Source: Ectothiorhodospiraceae bacterium WFHF3C12 (GTDB taxonomy: Bacteria; Pseudomonadota; Gammaproteobacteria; Nitrococcales; Nitrococcaceae). From it: a stretch of 56,643 bases of DNA. Below the pieces are notes generated by a model. That model ran no database searches. It saw nothing but the letters and a program-made list of their open reading frames with translations, and was not told the origin of the DNA. Both the position numbers and the translations under genes were made by a program. Positions 34,986 to 43,636 of the stretch are shown here, piece by piece. The first letter of the stretch is position 1; each line of letters opens with the position of its first letter. The stretch spans positions 1-56,643 of the forward strand of contig JACDUA010000023.1 in assembly GCA_013519935.1 (NCBI GenBank), read 5' to 3'.

Positions 34986-35321
34986 ATGCACGCCTTCGAT
35001 TCTTCGGATCGCGATCGCGGTGCGCTGGCGCGGTCGAGAGCGGGTTTGCGGAAAACGCTGGCGCTATCGGCGGCGTTACTCCTGTGCGGCTGCGCCAGTA
35101 TTTCGACGTTGGATGACGCCGCGCTGGTGGGGACCCCGAAGATTTACAGCGGAACGCGACTCGACTTACACGCCATTGCTGGCGATAGCGTGGCTCTTCG
35201 GCGGTTTCCTGTGGCGCCGCCGCGCTTCCCGCTCATTGATCTGCCCTTCAGTTTCGCGCTCGATACGCTGGTGCTGCCGCTGACCGTGCCGGCGGCCTGC
35301 TACGAAGCGGTGTTTCATTGA
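34986..35321 (+). CDS. YceK/YidQ-like (DUF1375) lipoprotein
   Basis: A 111-residue lipoprotein with signal LALSAALLLCGC (lipobox LLCGC) and the short domain ALVGTPKIYSGTRLD...FPLIDLPFSFALDTLVLPLTVP. That pattern (YSGTRxD, lIDLPFSFxxDTlxLP) is typical of YceK/YidQ proteins of unknown function. I prefer the ATG at 34986, which has AGGAG seven bases upstream, over 34935 inside the end of the DinB gene. It is convergent with the outer-membrane barrel gene. Confidence 0.85.
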   Translation: MHAFDSSDRDRGALARSRAGLRKTLALSAALLLCGCASISTLDDAALVGTPKIYSGTRLDLHAIAGDSVALRRFPVAPPRFPLIDLPFSFALDTLVLPLTVPAACYEAVFH

Positions 35322-35334
35322 TACCGCGCGGGCG

Positions 35335-36039
35335 TCAGAACCGGTAGCGCACGCCGGCCGAGAAAGAGTAGCGCAGGCTCTCGAACTGGCTCTCCCAACC
35401 GAGCTCGTCCTCGAGGCGGTAGGTGTCCAGGGTGCGGGCGGTGCCGGCGGGCGGATCCGAGCCGTCGGCAGTGCCGTCCAGGTTGGTCACGCCCCGGAAG
35501 GCGATGCCGAAATCCATCTTGAGCTGGAGGCGCTGTTCGGTGCCGAAAGCCTGACCCCAGCCCAGCCCGAAGTAGGGCAGGACCTGGTCCTGCGCATAGC
35601 CGGACTCGTACGCGTTGATGTGGCCACCGTCGAAGAGGCCGTGGCTGGGATCCACCTCGGCCACGTCATAGGCGGACATGAAGCTGCCCTCGCGAGAGGC
35701 CGTGCTGTACAGCGCGCCGCCGGTAAATCGCAGACCCCAGCGGTTTACGTGGTAATCCAGCAGGGCACCGGCAATGGGTTCCGCGGCGGCGGGGCGGGCA
35801 TTGCTCACCTCCGTGCCGGCGACGTAGTTGTCGAATCGGCTGGTGGCCAGGCCCAGGCGAAAATGCAGCGACTCGGAAAAGGGAGACTGGAGCTGAAGCC
35901 CGGAAGTGGCGGCTTCGGGGGTTAGGTCGACGGCGTTGGACTGCCATTCCCAATTCTGGGCGGAGACCGCGCTCGACACCGACAGGAGTCCGGTAAAAAG
36001 GACCGGAATCAATAACCTGGACGGCCGTATCCGTTGCAT
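35335..36039 (-). CDS. Outer-membrane beta-barrel protein, unassigned
   Basis: A 234-residue protein with a signal peptide (about 1-29, ending VSA|QNW) and alternating amphipathic beta strands. It ends in the typical outer-membrane C-terminus VRYRF. There is an aromatic girdle and an AGALLDYHVNRWGLRFTGGALY strand pair, suggesting an 8-stranded barrel of the OmpW/Ail size class, though no family signature is certain. The ATG at 36039 is preceded by GGGTAG; longer in-frame sequence to 36174 is not signal-like. Confidence 0.8.
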   Translation of the reverse strand: MQRIRPSRLLIPVLFTGLLSVSSAVSAQNWEWQSNAVDLTPEAATSGLQLQSPFSESLHFRLGLATSRFDNYVAGTEVSNARPAAAEPIAGALLDYHVNRWGLRFTGGALYSTASREGSFMSAYDVAEVDPSHGLFDGGHINAYESGYAQDQVLPYFGLGWGQAFGTEQRLQLKMDFGIAFRGVTNLDGTADGSDPPAGTARTLDTYRLEDELGWESQFESLRYSFSAGVRYRF

Positions 36040-36160
36040 AGCACTACCCAGCCAGTACCCGAAATCCCCAAATCGCCGCTGATCGCGTAGTCCTGCCCCG
36101 AGCGATGCGGCGGTCTGGTCGATTATGAACCAAAACGGACCTTCATGCGCTAGATATTGT

Positions 36161-36179
36161 AAGATGAAGTTCACATCTT
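36161..36179 (+). promoter_or_regulatory. Perfect palindrome in the divergent OMP/nudL promoter region
   Basis: AAGATG-N7-CATCTT (36161-36179) is a perfect inverted repeat in the 185-bp gap between the outer-membrane barrel gene and nudL. Its size is typical of a dimeric repressor operator. No matching regulator gene is adjacent. Confidence 0.35.
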
Positions 36180-36224
36180 GAGACCCCCGATTTTCATCGG
36201 CAGGCCGGACTACGCGGGAGTGGA

Positions 36225-36845
36225 ATGACAGCGGCTATCACGCCACCGCTGAGCCGGGCGGACATTGCTGCACGGCTGGCCAGACTGGAGCACTGCGAAG
36301 AGGTTCGCGGCGTTCCCGGTCTCGCCCGGCGGGAGCTGCGGCCGGCCGCGGTACTGGTACCCCTGGTGGAGCGCGCCGGCGCGTTCAACGTCATACTTAC
36401 GCGGCGCAGCGAGAAGCTGCGTGATCACGCCGGCCAGATCAGTTTCCCCGGTGGCCGCATTGAGCCCGACGATCCGTCTCCGCACATGGCGGCCCTACGC
36501 GAGGCGGACGAGGAGATCGGGGTCTACCCGGAGCAGGTGGAAGTCGTCGGCGAGCTGCCTCATTACCGCACCGGTACGGGGTTTCTGGTCCACCCGGTGG
36601 TCGGTTTCGTCGATGCCTCGGCGGGCTTCCGGCCCTGCCCGGTAGAGGTGGCGGAGGTTTTCGAGGTGCCGTTGTCCTTCATCCTGGACCCGAGGAACCA
36701 CCGCCCCCACGAATTCCACCACGACGGCCAGGTGCATCTGCTCCAGGCCATGCCCTACGGTGAGTACTTCATCTGGGGCGCCACGGCCGCCATTCTCATC
36801 GAGCTCTATCAGGTGCTGACCGGGGACGGCTCCAGGGAGGCCTGA
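36225..36845 (+). CDS. nudL: NudL-like CoA/nucleoside diphosphate pyrophosphatase (Nudix)
   Basis: A 206-residue Nudix hydrolase of the CoA-pyrophosphatase type. The segment [20 protein letters not shown] (about 58-77) is the UPF0035/NudL signature, and the Nudix box GGRIEPDD...[11 protein letters not shown] follows with its catalytic glutamates. The presumed role is removal of oxidised or surplus CoA to 3',5'-ADP and phosphopantetheine. GGGAG precedes the ATG. The amidotransferase gene begins 4 nt after its stop. Confidence 0.9.
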   Translation: MTAAITPPLSRADIAARLARLEHCEEVRGVPGLARRELRPAAVLVPLVERAGAFNVILTRRSEKLRDHAGQISFPGGRIEPDDPSPHMAALREADEEIGVYPEQVEVVGELPHYRTGTGFLVHPVVGFVDASAGFRPCPVEVAEVFEVPLSFILDPRNHRPHEFHHDGQVHLLQAMPYGEYFIWGATAAILIELYQVLTGDGSREA

Positions 36846-36849
36846 GGCC

Positions 36850-37692
36850 ATGTGCGAGCTATTGGGCATGAGCGCCAACGTGCCCACGGACATCTGCTTC
36901 AGCTTCACGGGACTCGTCCAGCGCGGCGGCGTGACCGGCCCCCACAGGGACGGCTGGGGGATTGCCTTCTACGAGGGCCGCGGCTGCCGTATGTTTCACG
37001 ATCCGCGGCCCAGCGCGGAATCCGAGATCGCGCGGCTGCTGCAGCGCTACTCCATCAAGAGCTGCAACGTCATTTCGCATATCCGCCAGGCCACCCACGG
37101 CAAGGTAACCCTGGAGAACACCCACCCGTTCCGGCGTGAGCTCTGGGGCCGTGTCTGGGCCTTCGCCCACAACGGCAAGCTCAAGGGCATCAAGCGGCGG
37201 CCCCTGAAGTTCTACCGACCCATCGGCACCACCGACAGCGAGCACGCCTTCTGCTGGATACTCGATGCGGTGCGCGAGCGGTTTCCGACCCCGCCGAAGC
37301 GCCGGGAGACCCTCTGGCGGTTCCTGGAGGGGCTGCTCCAGGAGGTTCACGGGCTGGGTACGTTCAACGTGCTTATGAGCGACGGCCGGGACCTGTTCGC
37401 CTTCTGCAGCACCAAGATGTCCTGGTTGACCCGGTGTGCGCCGTTCGGGGCCGTCGCCCTGACCGACACGGAAATGGAAGTGGACTTCGAGCGGGAGACC
37501 ACGCCGAACGACGTGGTTACCGTGATCGCCACGCAACCGTTGACCAGCAACGAGGTCTGGAATCCCATCGCGCCCGGCACCTTGGTGGTATTCCGGGACG
37601 GACAGCCCACGGAAGTGCGTTCCGACGGCCGGATGGAATCCCTGGCGGTTTGCAGTGCCGTGGAGGCGTATGAGCGCCAGCGAAGCGGGTAG
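36850..37692 (+). CDS. Class II glutamine amidotransferase, YafJ type
   Basis: A 280-residue Ntn-hydrolase with the catalytic nucleophile Cys2 ([10 protein letters not shown]), released after Met removal. It has HIRQATHG (about 78-85), the HNGKLKG loop (about 110-116) and [10 protein letters not shown]. The GATase_4/YafJ family is stand-alone and its acceptor is unknown; the glutaminase half of glutamate synthase and GlmS are distant relatives. It is probably co-transcribed with nudL. A palindrome-rich region follows the stop. Confidence 0.9.
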   Translation: MCELLGMSANVPTDICFSFTGLVQRGGVTGPHRDGWGIAFYEGRGCRMFHDPRPSAESEIARLLQRYSIKSCNVISHIRQATHGKVTLENTHPFRRELWGRVWAFAHNGKLKGIKRRPLKFYRPIGTTDSEHAFCWILDAVRERFPTPPKRRETLWRFLEGLLQEVHGLGTFNVLMSDGRDLFAFCSTKMSWLTRCAPFGAVALTDTEMEVDFERETTPNDVVTVIATQPLTSNEVWNPIAPGTLVVFRDGQPTEVRSDGRMESLAVCSAVEAYERQRSG

Positions 37693-37693
37693 A

Positions 37694-37895
37694 GTGGAAT
37701 GGCGCAGGCCAATCCACCGTTGCGGTGCTGTCAGTGCGGTGGGCACGCCATCCGACATCCCGGCTAAGGGTGACGGATGGAAGCACCATTGCGAAAACGG
37801 CATCCTGCGGCGAATCCGGGCGGGGACGCCGCTCCCACAACGCCCATTCAAGCTGTGGGAGCGCCTTGTGCCCGTAAATGCGATTGCTTCCCTGG
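37694..37895 (+). repeat. Mosaic of palindromic repeats including a REP-like pair
   Basis: Within 200 bp there are three inverted-repeat units. GTGGAATGGC-gcag-GCCAATCCAC (37694-37717) has one mismatch. CCATCCG (37748-37754) pairs with CGGATGG (37774-37780). CGCTCCCACA (37830-37839) is a perfect inverse of TGTGGGAGCG (37854-37863). The GTGGGAGCG cores of the last pair, followed by C/G-rich stems, resemble bacterial REP elements arranged head-to-head as in a BIME. No gene is present. Such repeats are often dispersed and can be transcript ends or gyrase sites. Confidence 0.65.
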
Positions 37896-38948
37896 CTAAC
37901 CCTGAGCCAACAGGTCCCGCAAATCGATGATGGCCGCGTTGGCGCGGGCCACGTAGGAGGACATGGTCAGGGAGTGGTTGGCAAAGATGCCGAAACCGCT
38001 GCCGTTCAGGATGATCGGGCTGTAGAGCGGCCGCTGCGTTTGCTCCAGCTCCCGGATGATCTGGCGCAGGCTGACCAGGGCGTTCTTGTTGCGCAGGACG
38101 TCCTCGAAATCGACCTCCACGGCCTTCAGGAACGTCACGATGGCCCACGTCGAGCCCCGCGCCTCGTAGAAGATGTCGTCGATCTCCGTCCAGGCCGTTT
38201 CGGTGTAAACCTCGCTGCTGCTCCGCGTGGCCTGGGTGGCCGTCGGGTCGCCTTCCAGGTCCGTATTGACCCGGAACTGGCCGACGCTGGCACTCAGGCG
38301 CTGGGACAGGCTGCCCAGGCGCTTGTTCACGAGTCCCAGCCATTCCCGGAGGTTGTCCGCCCTGGCGTAGAACTGGGTGTTCTGGTTCTCGGGGTCGGCC
38401 AAGCGGTTCATGTAACGCTCCACCGCCTCGATACCCTTGCGGTACTCGGACTCGCTGGCCGGGAACATCCAGGAATTGTTCGGGAAGCTGAACTGCGGAT
38501 CGGCCACGGCCAGATCCGGGTCCTCGGCGGACTGGGAGCGCGAACGGCTCATGTCGTTGCGAAGGGACCGGGCCAGGTCGCGCACCTGGACAATCACGCC
38601 GTATTCCCAGTTCGGCATGTTGTCCAGGAATACCGACGGCGGGGTGACGTCATTGCTGAGATAGCCACCGGACTTCTCGAGGGTGGTTTCCACGACGGTG
38701 ACCAGAGCCGCGGTCGTCACGTAGCCCGTGACGTCCCCTGGGTTGACGTCGGCCGGTGCCCGCTGCTTCGCGGCGGCCTCGACATCGATCAGGTCGGGTT
38801 CGCGGCTCCAGTAGAACGACACCGCCCACATGAGCACGACCACCGCGATCACGCCAATGCCGATCCACTTGCCCCGGCCGCGGGCGCCGCCGGCCGAGTC
38901 GTTGCCCTTCAACCTAAGCGTGGTTCGAACCTTTTCAAGCACGTTCAT
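37896..38948 (-). CDS. DUF2333-family inner-membrane protein
   Basis: A 350-residue protein with one N-terminal membrane helix (about 27-47) after a short basic cytosolic segment. A large periplasmic domain follows, containing ESGGYLSND-like EKSGGYLSNDVTPPSV and FLDNMPNWEYGVIVQVRDLA. These are the conserved blocks of the DUF2333 family (recalled, not searched). The function is unknown. The ATG at 38948 has GAGG eight bases upstream. It ends against the repeat region. Confidence 0.85.
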   Translation of the reverse strand: MNVLEKVRTTLRLKGNDSAGGARGRGKWIGIGVIAVVVLMWAVSFYWSREPDLIDVEAAAKQRAPADVNPGDVTGYVTTAALVTVVETTLEKSGGYLSNDVTPPSVFLDNMPNWEYGVIVQVRDLARSLRNDMSRSRSQSAEDPDLAVADPQFSFPNNSWMFPASESEYRKGIEAVERYMNRLADPENQNTQFYARADNLREWLGLVNKRLGSLSQRLSASVGQFRVNTDLEGDPTATQATRSSSEVYTETAWTEIDDIFYEARGSTWAIVTFLKAVEVDFEDVLRNKNALVSLRQIIRELEQTQRPLYSPIILNGSGFGIFANHSLTMSSYVARANAAIIDLRDLLAQG

Positions 38949-39248
38949 TGATTGTCCTCGGGGCTGACGAGACTGGGGAGACAAGGAACGACTGGGCAGG
39001 GGAAGGGCAGTCTCAAATCTGCCGGCGGCAGGCGCGAGCGGATGGCGTCAGGCCAGTCCACCCGGAGTTGCCCGCCGGACCCGGGCGCGCCCGTATCATG
39101 GTCGCGCCGTGCCCCGCATTGGTTGTTCGTTGTCGCCCGCCACCGTATCCAGGAACCCGCGCCGGTCCCCGGTGGCCGTGGTCGTATCGTGGGGGCTGAG
39201 ATGCTGCGGCGCAAGGCCGGTGGGTTTCCGGGGCGCCGCGATATGCTG
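38949..39248 (-). other. 300-bp gap between DUF2333 and HAD genes
   Basis: No supported gene, RNA or strong hairpin was found here. Reading frames in both directions are GC-rich shadows without ribosome binding sites. It should hold the promoter of the DUF2333 gene and the transcript end of the HAD-phosphatase gene. Confidence 0.4.
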
Positions 39249-40601
39249 CTAGCCGGCTCGGCGGCGCCCGGCGCTGGAGAGCTGTGGGAAATCGAATCCC
39301 GTGCCCAGGGAACGGGGCAATAGCAGACTGGCGTGGAGGAAAGCCTCCAGATCGGGGATGGAATGCAGGTGAAGCTCCTGGCCCAGTGCGTCGAGCTGAT
39401 CGAGCAGGCTGGATTTGCGCTCGCTGCGCCAGTCCAGGCTGAAGCGGGTGGCTCCCGACTTGACCAGCTCGCGAAGCGCTTCGGTGTCAATGCGGCCGGC
39501 ACCACCGCGCCGCAGTCCGTCGACGGGGCACTGGCGGATACTTCCCGGCAGCGTCTCGGCGAGTCGGCGCAGTATCTCGCGCTGATCGGGGCCGTCGGGT
39601 ACCTCCAGCCAGAGGGCCTCTGCCGGGTACCCGCCGCGCTGCAGCCAGGGGATGAGGCGGCGAAGCTGATCAGGCTCGGTTATGGCCACCTTGCAGCGCC
39701 GGGCGCGCTGCAGCATGGCGGAGAGCGCGCGGGCCAGCGAAAGACGGCCGTCCCCGACAAGCGGTTCGCCCTCGAGAAAGCCACTGACCTGGACCTCCCC
39801 CCAATGGATCGAGGAGGTGAGAAAGCGTTGCAGCTCCCCTTCGCCACCGATGCGCTGCCAGACGAACTGAATGTGACGCGGCAGGCGTCGGCTGCCCAGT
39901 AGCGCCCGCAGGTCGTAACCATCGTTCTGCCGGCGGCTTTCATGGATGGATCCGGAGCGGAACGCGAGCAGCGTGTCCGGCCCGCCGGCCTCCGCCTGGT
40001 CGGCCAGGTATGCCGGCTCGTTGTCCACGGCCGCGACGATGCGGTAACCGCGCGCCTCGAGGCTCGCCATGCAGCGCGTCTTGGCCGTGGACACGTCCTC
40101 GTCGGCGTCGGCGCGCATGAACAGGAGGTCGCTGGTGAAGCGCACGCGGAATTCCCGGCCGAGGCTGTTGAGCAGGCGCAGGGTGTCGAGCCGCTGGCAT
40201 TCCGGCCGTGCCGTGTTCAGTGCCACGTGGGTCCCCGGCTGAAGCTGGAACCAGCGGATGAGCTCCAGCACGCCACGGAACGGCTGGTGAGCGGCCAGGG
40301 CCGAATCGGTGTGGTTCCAGCGGCGGCGGAGCTCGTTTTCCACGGTCCCGGCCGCCCGGGGCGGCAGTGCCGCGCACTCGACGATGCCTCGCCAGTCGGC
40401 GGTGGCGATGTCCGGCTCGCGGGCGGTGGCGAGGAGATCGGTGCCGTTTTTCTCGTCATGGGCCCGCAGGAGGTCCCGCGCGGCGGGCGCGACATCGAGT
40501 ATGGTGCCGTCTATATCGAACACCAGGGCCAGCGGGGCGTCGGGATGGCGATGGCGGACGGACTCGTAGTGCTGCGCCAACCGCCGTATCCAGTTGGTCA
40601 T
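39249..40601 (-). CDS. HAD-like hydrolase with an unassigned C-terminal domain
   Basis: A 450-residue cytosolic protein. The N-terminal half (about 20-230) is a HAD phosphatase: motif I DIDGT (residues 29-33), motif II in ALNTARP, a Lys region (STAKTRCM) and motif IV VAAVDNEP. The C-terminal half (about 250-450) is a separate alpha/beta domain with IHWGEVQVSGF, GYPAEALWLEV and ATRFSLDW. It faintly resembles a TIM-barrel phosphodiesterase-like (GDPD/FAM151-type) domain; this is a guess. The ATG at 40601 has GAGG upstream. A frame continuing to 41000 is antisense to the next gene and unlikely. Confidence 0.8.
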   Translation of the reverse strand: MTNWIRRLAQHYESVRHRHPDAPLALVFDIDGTILDVAPAARDLLRAHDEKNGTDLLATAREPDIATADWRGIVECAALPPRAAGTVENELRRRWNHTDSALAAHQPFRGVLELIRWFQLQPGTHVALNTARPECQRLDTLRLLNSLGREFRVRFTSDLLFMRADADEDVSTAKTRCMASLEARGYRIVAAVDNEPAYLADQAEAGGPDTLLAFRSGSIHESRRQNDGYDLRALLGSRRLPRHIQFVWQRIGGEGELQRFLTSSIHWGEVQVSGFLEGEPLVGDGRLSLARALSAMLQRARRCKVAITEPDQLRRLIPWLQRGGYPAEALWLEVPDGPDQREILRRLAETLPGSIRQCPVDGLRRGGAGRIDTEALRELVKSGATRFSLDWRSERKSSLLDQLDALGQELHLHSIPDLEAFLHASLLLPRSLGTGFDFPQLSSAGRRRAG

Positions 40602-40702
40602 GGGGACCTCGGATTCCGGGAAGTTAAAACCACTTGGCGCAGCACGATAGTGTTGCCGCGTTGCAGCTTGATGACAGCCGGCAGCGAGCCGTTCGTTTCG
40701 AT

Positions 40703-41584
40703 CTAGGTGACCTGCGCGACCCGGTTGACGATGGTCCCGATACCTTGGATCTCGCAGGCGACCTCGTCGCCGGGTTGCAGGAATTGCGGCGGCGTGCGGG
40801 CGAAGCCGACACCCTCCGGCGTGCCGGTGGCGATGACGTCGCCGGGTACCAGGGGGTGCACCCTGGAGAGCAGGTGCACGATGCGCGGGATACCGAATAT
40901 CAGGTCGCTGGTGCTGCTGGACTGCTTGGGCTCCCCGTTGACGCGGCATTCGACCGCCAGGGCATGCGGGTCGGGTATTTCGTCTGCCGTGACGAGCCAT
41001 GGGCCCATCGGGCAGCCCCCCGGTATGCTCTTGCCCAGATAGAACTGTTTGTGGCGGAACTGCAGGTCCCGGGCCGAGACATCGTTGATGACCGTGTAGC
41101 CGAACACGTGCTCGAGGGCCCGCTCCTCGGGAATGTGGGCGCCCTCCTTGCCGATAACCACGCCGAGCTCCACCTCCCAGTCCAGCTTTTCGGAGATGCG
41201 CGGGTCATACGGAATCAAGTCGCCGGGTCCGATAATGGAGGAGGGCGACTTGGTGAAGACCACCGGCGCCTCGGGCAGCTCGAAGGGTTTGTTGGAGGCA
41301 GCCAGGGACTCCCTGGCATGCTCGGCGTAGTTCAGTCCCAGGCACATGACGTTGCGGTTCGGCCGCAGCGGTGCATCCAGCTTGGCCAGGGGCAGCTCGA
41401 CGCGTTGACTGCCAGCCTCGGCAACCACGGCGTCGCCCCAGCGCCGCGCCACGTCGGGGCCCCTGTGGACCAGATGCTCCAGGCGCCGGCAGCTCATGGC
41501 CAGGGTGCCGGGGAGAACCAGCTCGTCGCCCTCCACCACGCCCCAGTGCGGTCCCTGTTCGGTGAGCAGACTGGCGAGCTTCAT
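40703..41584 (-). CDS. Fumarylacetoacetate hydrolase family protein
   Basis: A 293-residue FAH-fold enzyme. The Mg2+/Mn2+ site is marked by the first ligand Glu in LNYAEHARES (about 86), then DWEVELGVVIG (about 135) and the Asp-containing GYTVINDVSARDLQ (about 160). TGTPEGVGF is present near residue 250. The family hydrolyses or decarboxylates beta-dicarbonyl acids (FAHD1-like acylpyruvases, HpcE/HpaG). No aromatic-degradation genes are adjacent, so an acylpyruvase or oxaloacetate-decarboxylase role is more likely than HpaG. Confidence 0.9.
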   Translation of the reverse strand: MKLASLLTEQGPHWGVVEGDELVLPGTLAMSCRRLEHLVHRGPDVARRWGDAVVAEAGSQRVELPLAKLDAPLRPNRNVMCLGLNYAEHARESLAASNKPFELPEAPVVFTKSPSSIIGPGDLIPYDPRISEKLDWEVELGVVIGKEGAHIPEERALEHVFGYTVINDVSARDLQFRHKQFYLGKSIPGGCPMGPWLVTADEIPDPHALAVECRVNGEPKQSSSTSDLIFGIPRIVHLLSRVHPLVPGDVIATGTPEGVGFARTPPQFLQPGDEVACEIQGIGTIVNRVAQVT

Positions 41585-41699
41585 CGTGACTCCTTTAGGC
41601 TTGGCGGGACGGGATACCCGGCAGCGCTGGTGTTGTCATAATGTTTGTCCCCAGTCTAGCCCAGGCGGGCGAGACCGCGACCGGAGGCGGAACGGACAG

Positions 41700-41990
41700 G
41701 TGAGTACGAGCAGCAAACGACTTGAGATCAATTACTGCCGACGGTGCCGGTTTGTTCTGCGCGCCACCTGGCTGGCCCAGGAGCTGCTGTTTTCCCTGGG
41801 CGATCAACTCACGGAAGTGGCACTGAAACCGGGCCAGGATGGTATATTCAGTGTAGTGCTCGATGGGGAGACGCTATTCGATCGCAGGTCGGAAGGGCGT
41901 TTCCCCGAGCCCAAGGAGATCAAGCAGGCGGTGCGCGACCGGCTCGCACCGGAAATGGACCTCGGACACAGCGATCGAACCCACCCATGA
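41700..41990 (+). CDS. SelT/SelW/SelH (Rdx) family thioredoxin-like protein
   Basis: A 96-residue protein with the Rdx motif YCRRCRFVLRATWLAQELLF (CxxC at residues 12-15) and the C-terminal GIFSVVLDGETLFDR...GRFPEPKEIKQ. The bacterial Cys form replaces selenocysteine. The start is GTG 41700 (MSTSSKRLEINYC), with GGAGG 11 bases upstream. It overlaps the L,D-transpeptidase gene by 4 nt, which suggests a joint envelope or redox role but does not prove it. Confidence 0.88.
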   Translation: MSTSSKRLEINYCRRCRFVLRATWLAQELLFSLGDQLTEVALKPGQDGIFSVVLDGETLFDRRSEGRFPEPKEIKQAVRDRLAPEMDLGHSDRTHP

Positions 41991-43021
41991 ATCATTCCCC
42001 CGAAAGGATCCGCCAGGGCGCAGGCCGCCTGATGGCGCTGCTGGTGCTGGCCCTGATGCTGGCTCTGCCCGTGAGCGCCGCGGCGCAGCGCTATGCACTG
42101 CCGCCGGCTGACGTGAGCGTTATCGGCGAGGTCAAGGTCGTCAAGGCCGATGACAGCGAGACCATTCTCGATATCGGCCGGCGCCATGGCGTGGGCTACG
42201 AGGAAATGCGGCTGGCCAATCCCGGCGTGGACGTCTGGATGCCGGGCGAGGGCACCAGGGTGGTGGTGCCTACGCGCTACGTGCTGCCCGATGCCCCGCG
42301 CGAGGGCATCGTGCTGAACGTGCCCGAAATGCGGCTCTATTACTATCCGCCGGCCAAGAAGGGCGAGCCGCGGATGGTGGAGACGTATCCGGTGAGCATC
42401 GGCCGTATGGACTGGTCCACGCCGCTGGGCCGGACCCGGATCATCTCCAAGGTCAAGGACCCAGCCTGGTACCCGCCGGAGTCCATCAAGCAGGAGGCGC
42501 GGGAGGATGGCCGGGAGCTGCCCGACGTGGTGCCGGCCGGTCCGGATAATCCGCTGGGCCGTTTCGCCATGCGGCTGGGGCTGCCCGGTTACCTGATCCA
42601 CAGCACCAATCGCCCGTGGGGCGTGGGCATGCGCGTGACCCACGGTTGCGTGCGCATGTACCCGGAGGACATCGAGGGGCTGTTCGAGCGCATTCCGGTG
42701 GATACGCAGGTGCGCATCGTGAACCAGCCGTACAAGGCCGGCTGGGCGGCCGGGACGCTGTATATCGAGAGTCACCCGATACTCGAGGAGCATCAGGACA
42801 ACCATTCCGTGCCCATCGCGCCGGCGGTGGAGACCGTCGCCGCCGCCCTGAGGGGGCGCAGTCACCGCGTCGATCACGGTCTCATCAAGCGGGCCGTCGC
42901 CGAGAACAACGGTATTCCCACCGCCATTTCCCGGGGTGGAGCGCAGCAGATGGGCGGCGAGCGCGCTGAAGTGGACGTGACACAGCGAATGGACTGGCGG
43001 AAAGAGAAGCCCGCCGGCTGA
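41987..43021 (+). CDS. L,D-transpeptidase (ErfK/YbiS type) with LysM-like domain
   Basis: A 344-residue periplasmic enzyme. A signal peptide (about 10-34) is followed by a LysM-like domain (about 50-96; ETILDIGRRHGVGYEEMRLANPG). The YkuD catalytic domain has H205 in LIHSTNRP and the active site THGCVRM (His219, Cys221). ErfK/YbiS/YcfS-type enzymes cross-link the outer-membrane lipoprotein Lpp to peptidoglycan. An Lpp-like gene lies immediately downstream on the other strand, which fits that role. The start overlaps the stop of the SelW-like gene; translation is probably coupled because no ribosome binding site is visible. Confidence 0.93.
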   Translation: MNHSPERIRQGAGRLMALLVLALMLALPVSAAAQRYALPPADVSVIGEVKVVKADDSETILDIGRRHGVGYEEMRLANPGVDVWMPGEGTRVVVPTRYVLPDAPREGIVLNVPEMRLYYYPPAKKGEPRMVETYPVSIGRMDWSTPLGRTRIISKVKDPAWYPPESIKQEAREDGRELPDVVPAGPDNPLGRFAMRLGLPGYLIHSTNRPWGVGMRVTHGCVRMYPEDIEGLFERIPVDTQVRIVNQPYKAGWAAGTLYIESHPILEEHQDNHSVPIAPAVETVAAALRGRSHRVDHGLIKRAVAENNGIPTAISRGGAQQMGGERAEVDVTQRMDWRKEKPAG

Positions 43022-43061
43022 ATGCACGGGTAACGCCGAGAGGTCTTCCGCGAGGCGGCGC

Positions 43062-43093
43062 AAAAAAATGGGTCCCGAGGGACCCATTTTTTT
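43062..43093 (+). terminator. Bidirectional Rho-independent terminator
   Basis: AAAAAAATGGGTCCC (43062-43076) and its exact inverse GGGACCCATTTTTTT (43079-43093) form an 8-bp GC-rich stem with A7/T7 arms. It can end the transpeptidase transcript from the left and the lpp transcript from the right. Confidence 0.92.
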
Positions 43094-43118
43094 GGTCAAG
43101 CAGTCGTCGGGTGACGAC

Positions 43119-43433
43119 TTACTTATACATGGACTTCTTGAACATCCGGTCGATCTTCTCCGCGTTCTGATCCGCGGTGAACTGAGCGGACTTCGCGAGG
43201 CCATTGGCGTTCTTCGCGAGCTCCTTGGCCTCGTTGGCAGCGGACAGGGCAGCCTCGGCCTCGGCCTTGGCCTCGTCAGCAGTGGTCTGGGCATCCATGG
43301 CAGCCTGCTTGGCCTCCTGGATCTGGGCCTCCATCTCACCGCTGGCGCCGCCGTTGGTCGCGCAGCCAACCACGAGGCTCAGGGACATGGCTGCTGCGGA
43401 CAGTTTCAGCAGGGTTTTGAGCGATTGCGACAT
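43119..43433 (-). CDS. Lpp/OprI-like alanine-zipper outer-membrane lipoprotein
   Basis: A 104-residue lipoprotein with lipobox LVVGC (Cys24) and a uniform heptad of Ala residues from about 32 to 92 (AQIQEAKQAAMDAQTTADEA). This gives the trimeric alanine-zipper helix of Lpp/OprI proteins. It ends Ser-Met-Tyr-Lys, the C-terminal Lys being the residue that L,D-transpeptidases attach to peptidoglycan. AGGAGA precedes the ATG. It has its own promoter and a strong terminator, as expected for an abundant protein. Confidence 0.92.
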   Translation of the reverse strand: MSQSLKTLLKLSAAAMSLSLVVGCATNGGASGEMEAQIQEAKQAAMDAQTTADEAKAEAEAALSAANEAKELAKNANGLAKSAQFTADQNAEKIDRMFKKSMYK

Positions 43434-43533
43434 TAGTGCAGTCTCCTTGTTGCTCTTGTTACCGGCCGTTCCAATCGACGACTCGTTCAGGATTTTAGTG
43501 GCAACGCAGCGGATAGCAAAACCGCTGGGCTCA

Positions 43534-43561
43534 TGATTACGGTCAACGTGCGGCGTTTCAA
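43534..43561 (-). promoter_or_regulatory. Promoter of the Lpp-like gene
   Basis: On the minus strand TTGAAA (43556-43561) and TAATCA (43534-43539) are separated by 16 bp, with near-consensus -35 and -10. They are 100 bp upstream of the lipoprotein start. Confidence 0.5.
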
Positions 43562-43636
43562 GCCCTAATTTCGCCCAATCGCGCGCCGGAGGCTATGAGG
43601 GGAGGTCCGAGCGCCCGCGATTCGCGGGCCGGCGGG

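Noticed and set aside
36859-38343. 494-codon minus-strand frame across the amidotransferase and DUF2333 genes
   Set aside because: Crosses the palindrome region and is in a different frame from the genuine DUF2333 gene; no start signal.
41804-43369. 521-codon minus-strand frame across the transpeptidase gene and the lpp gene
   Set aside because: It runs through a perfect bidirectional terminator and opposes an enzyme with intact active site.
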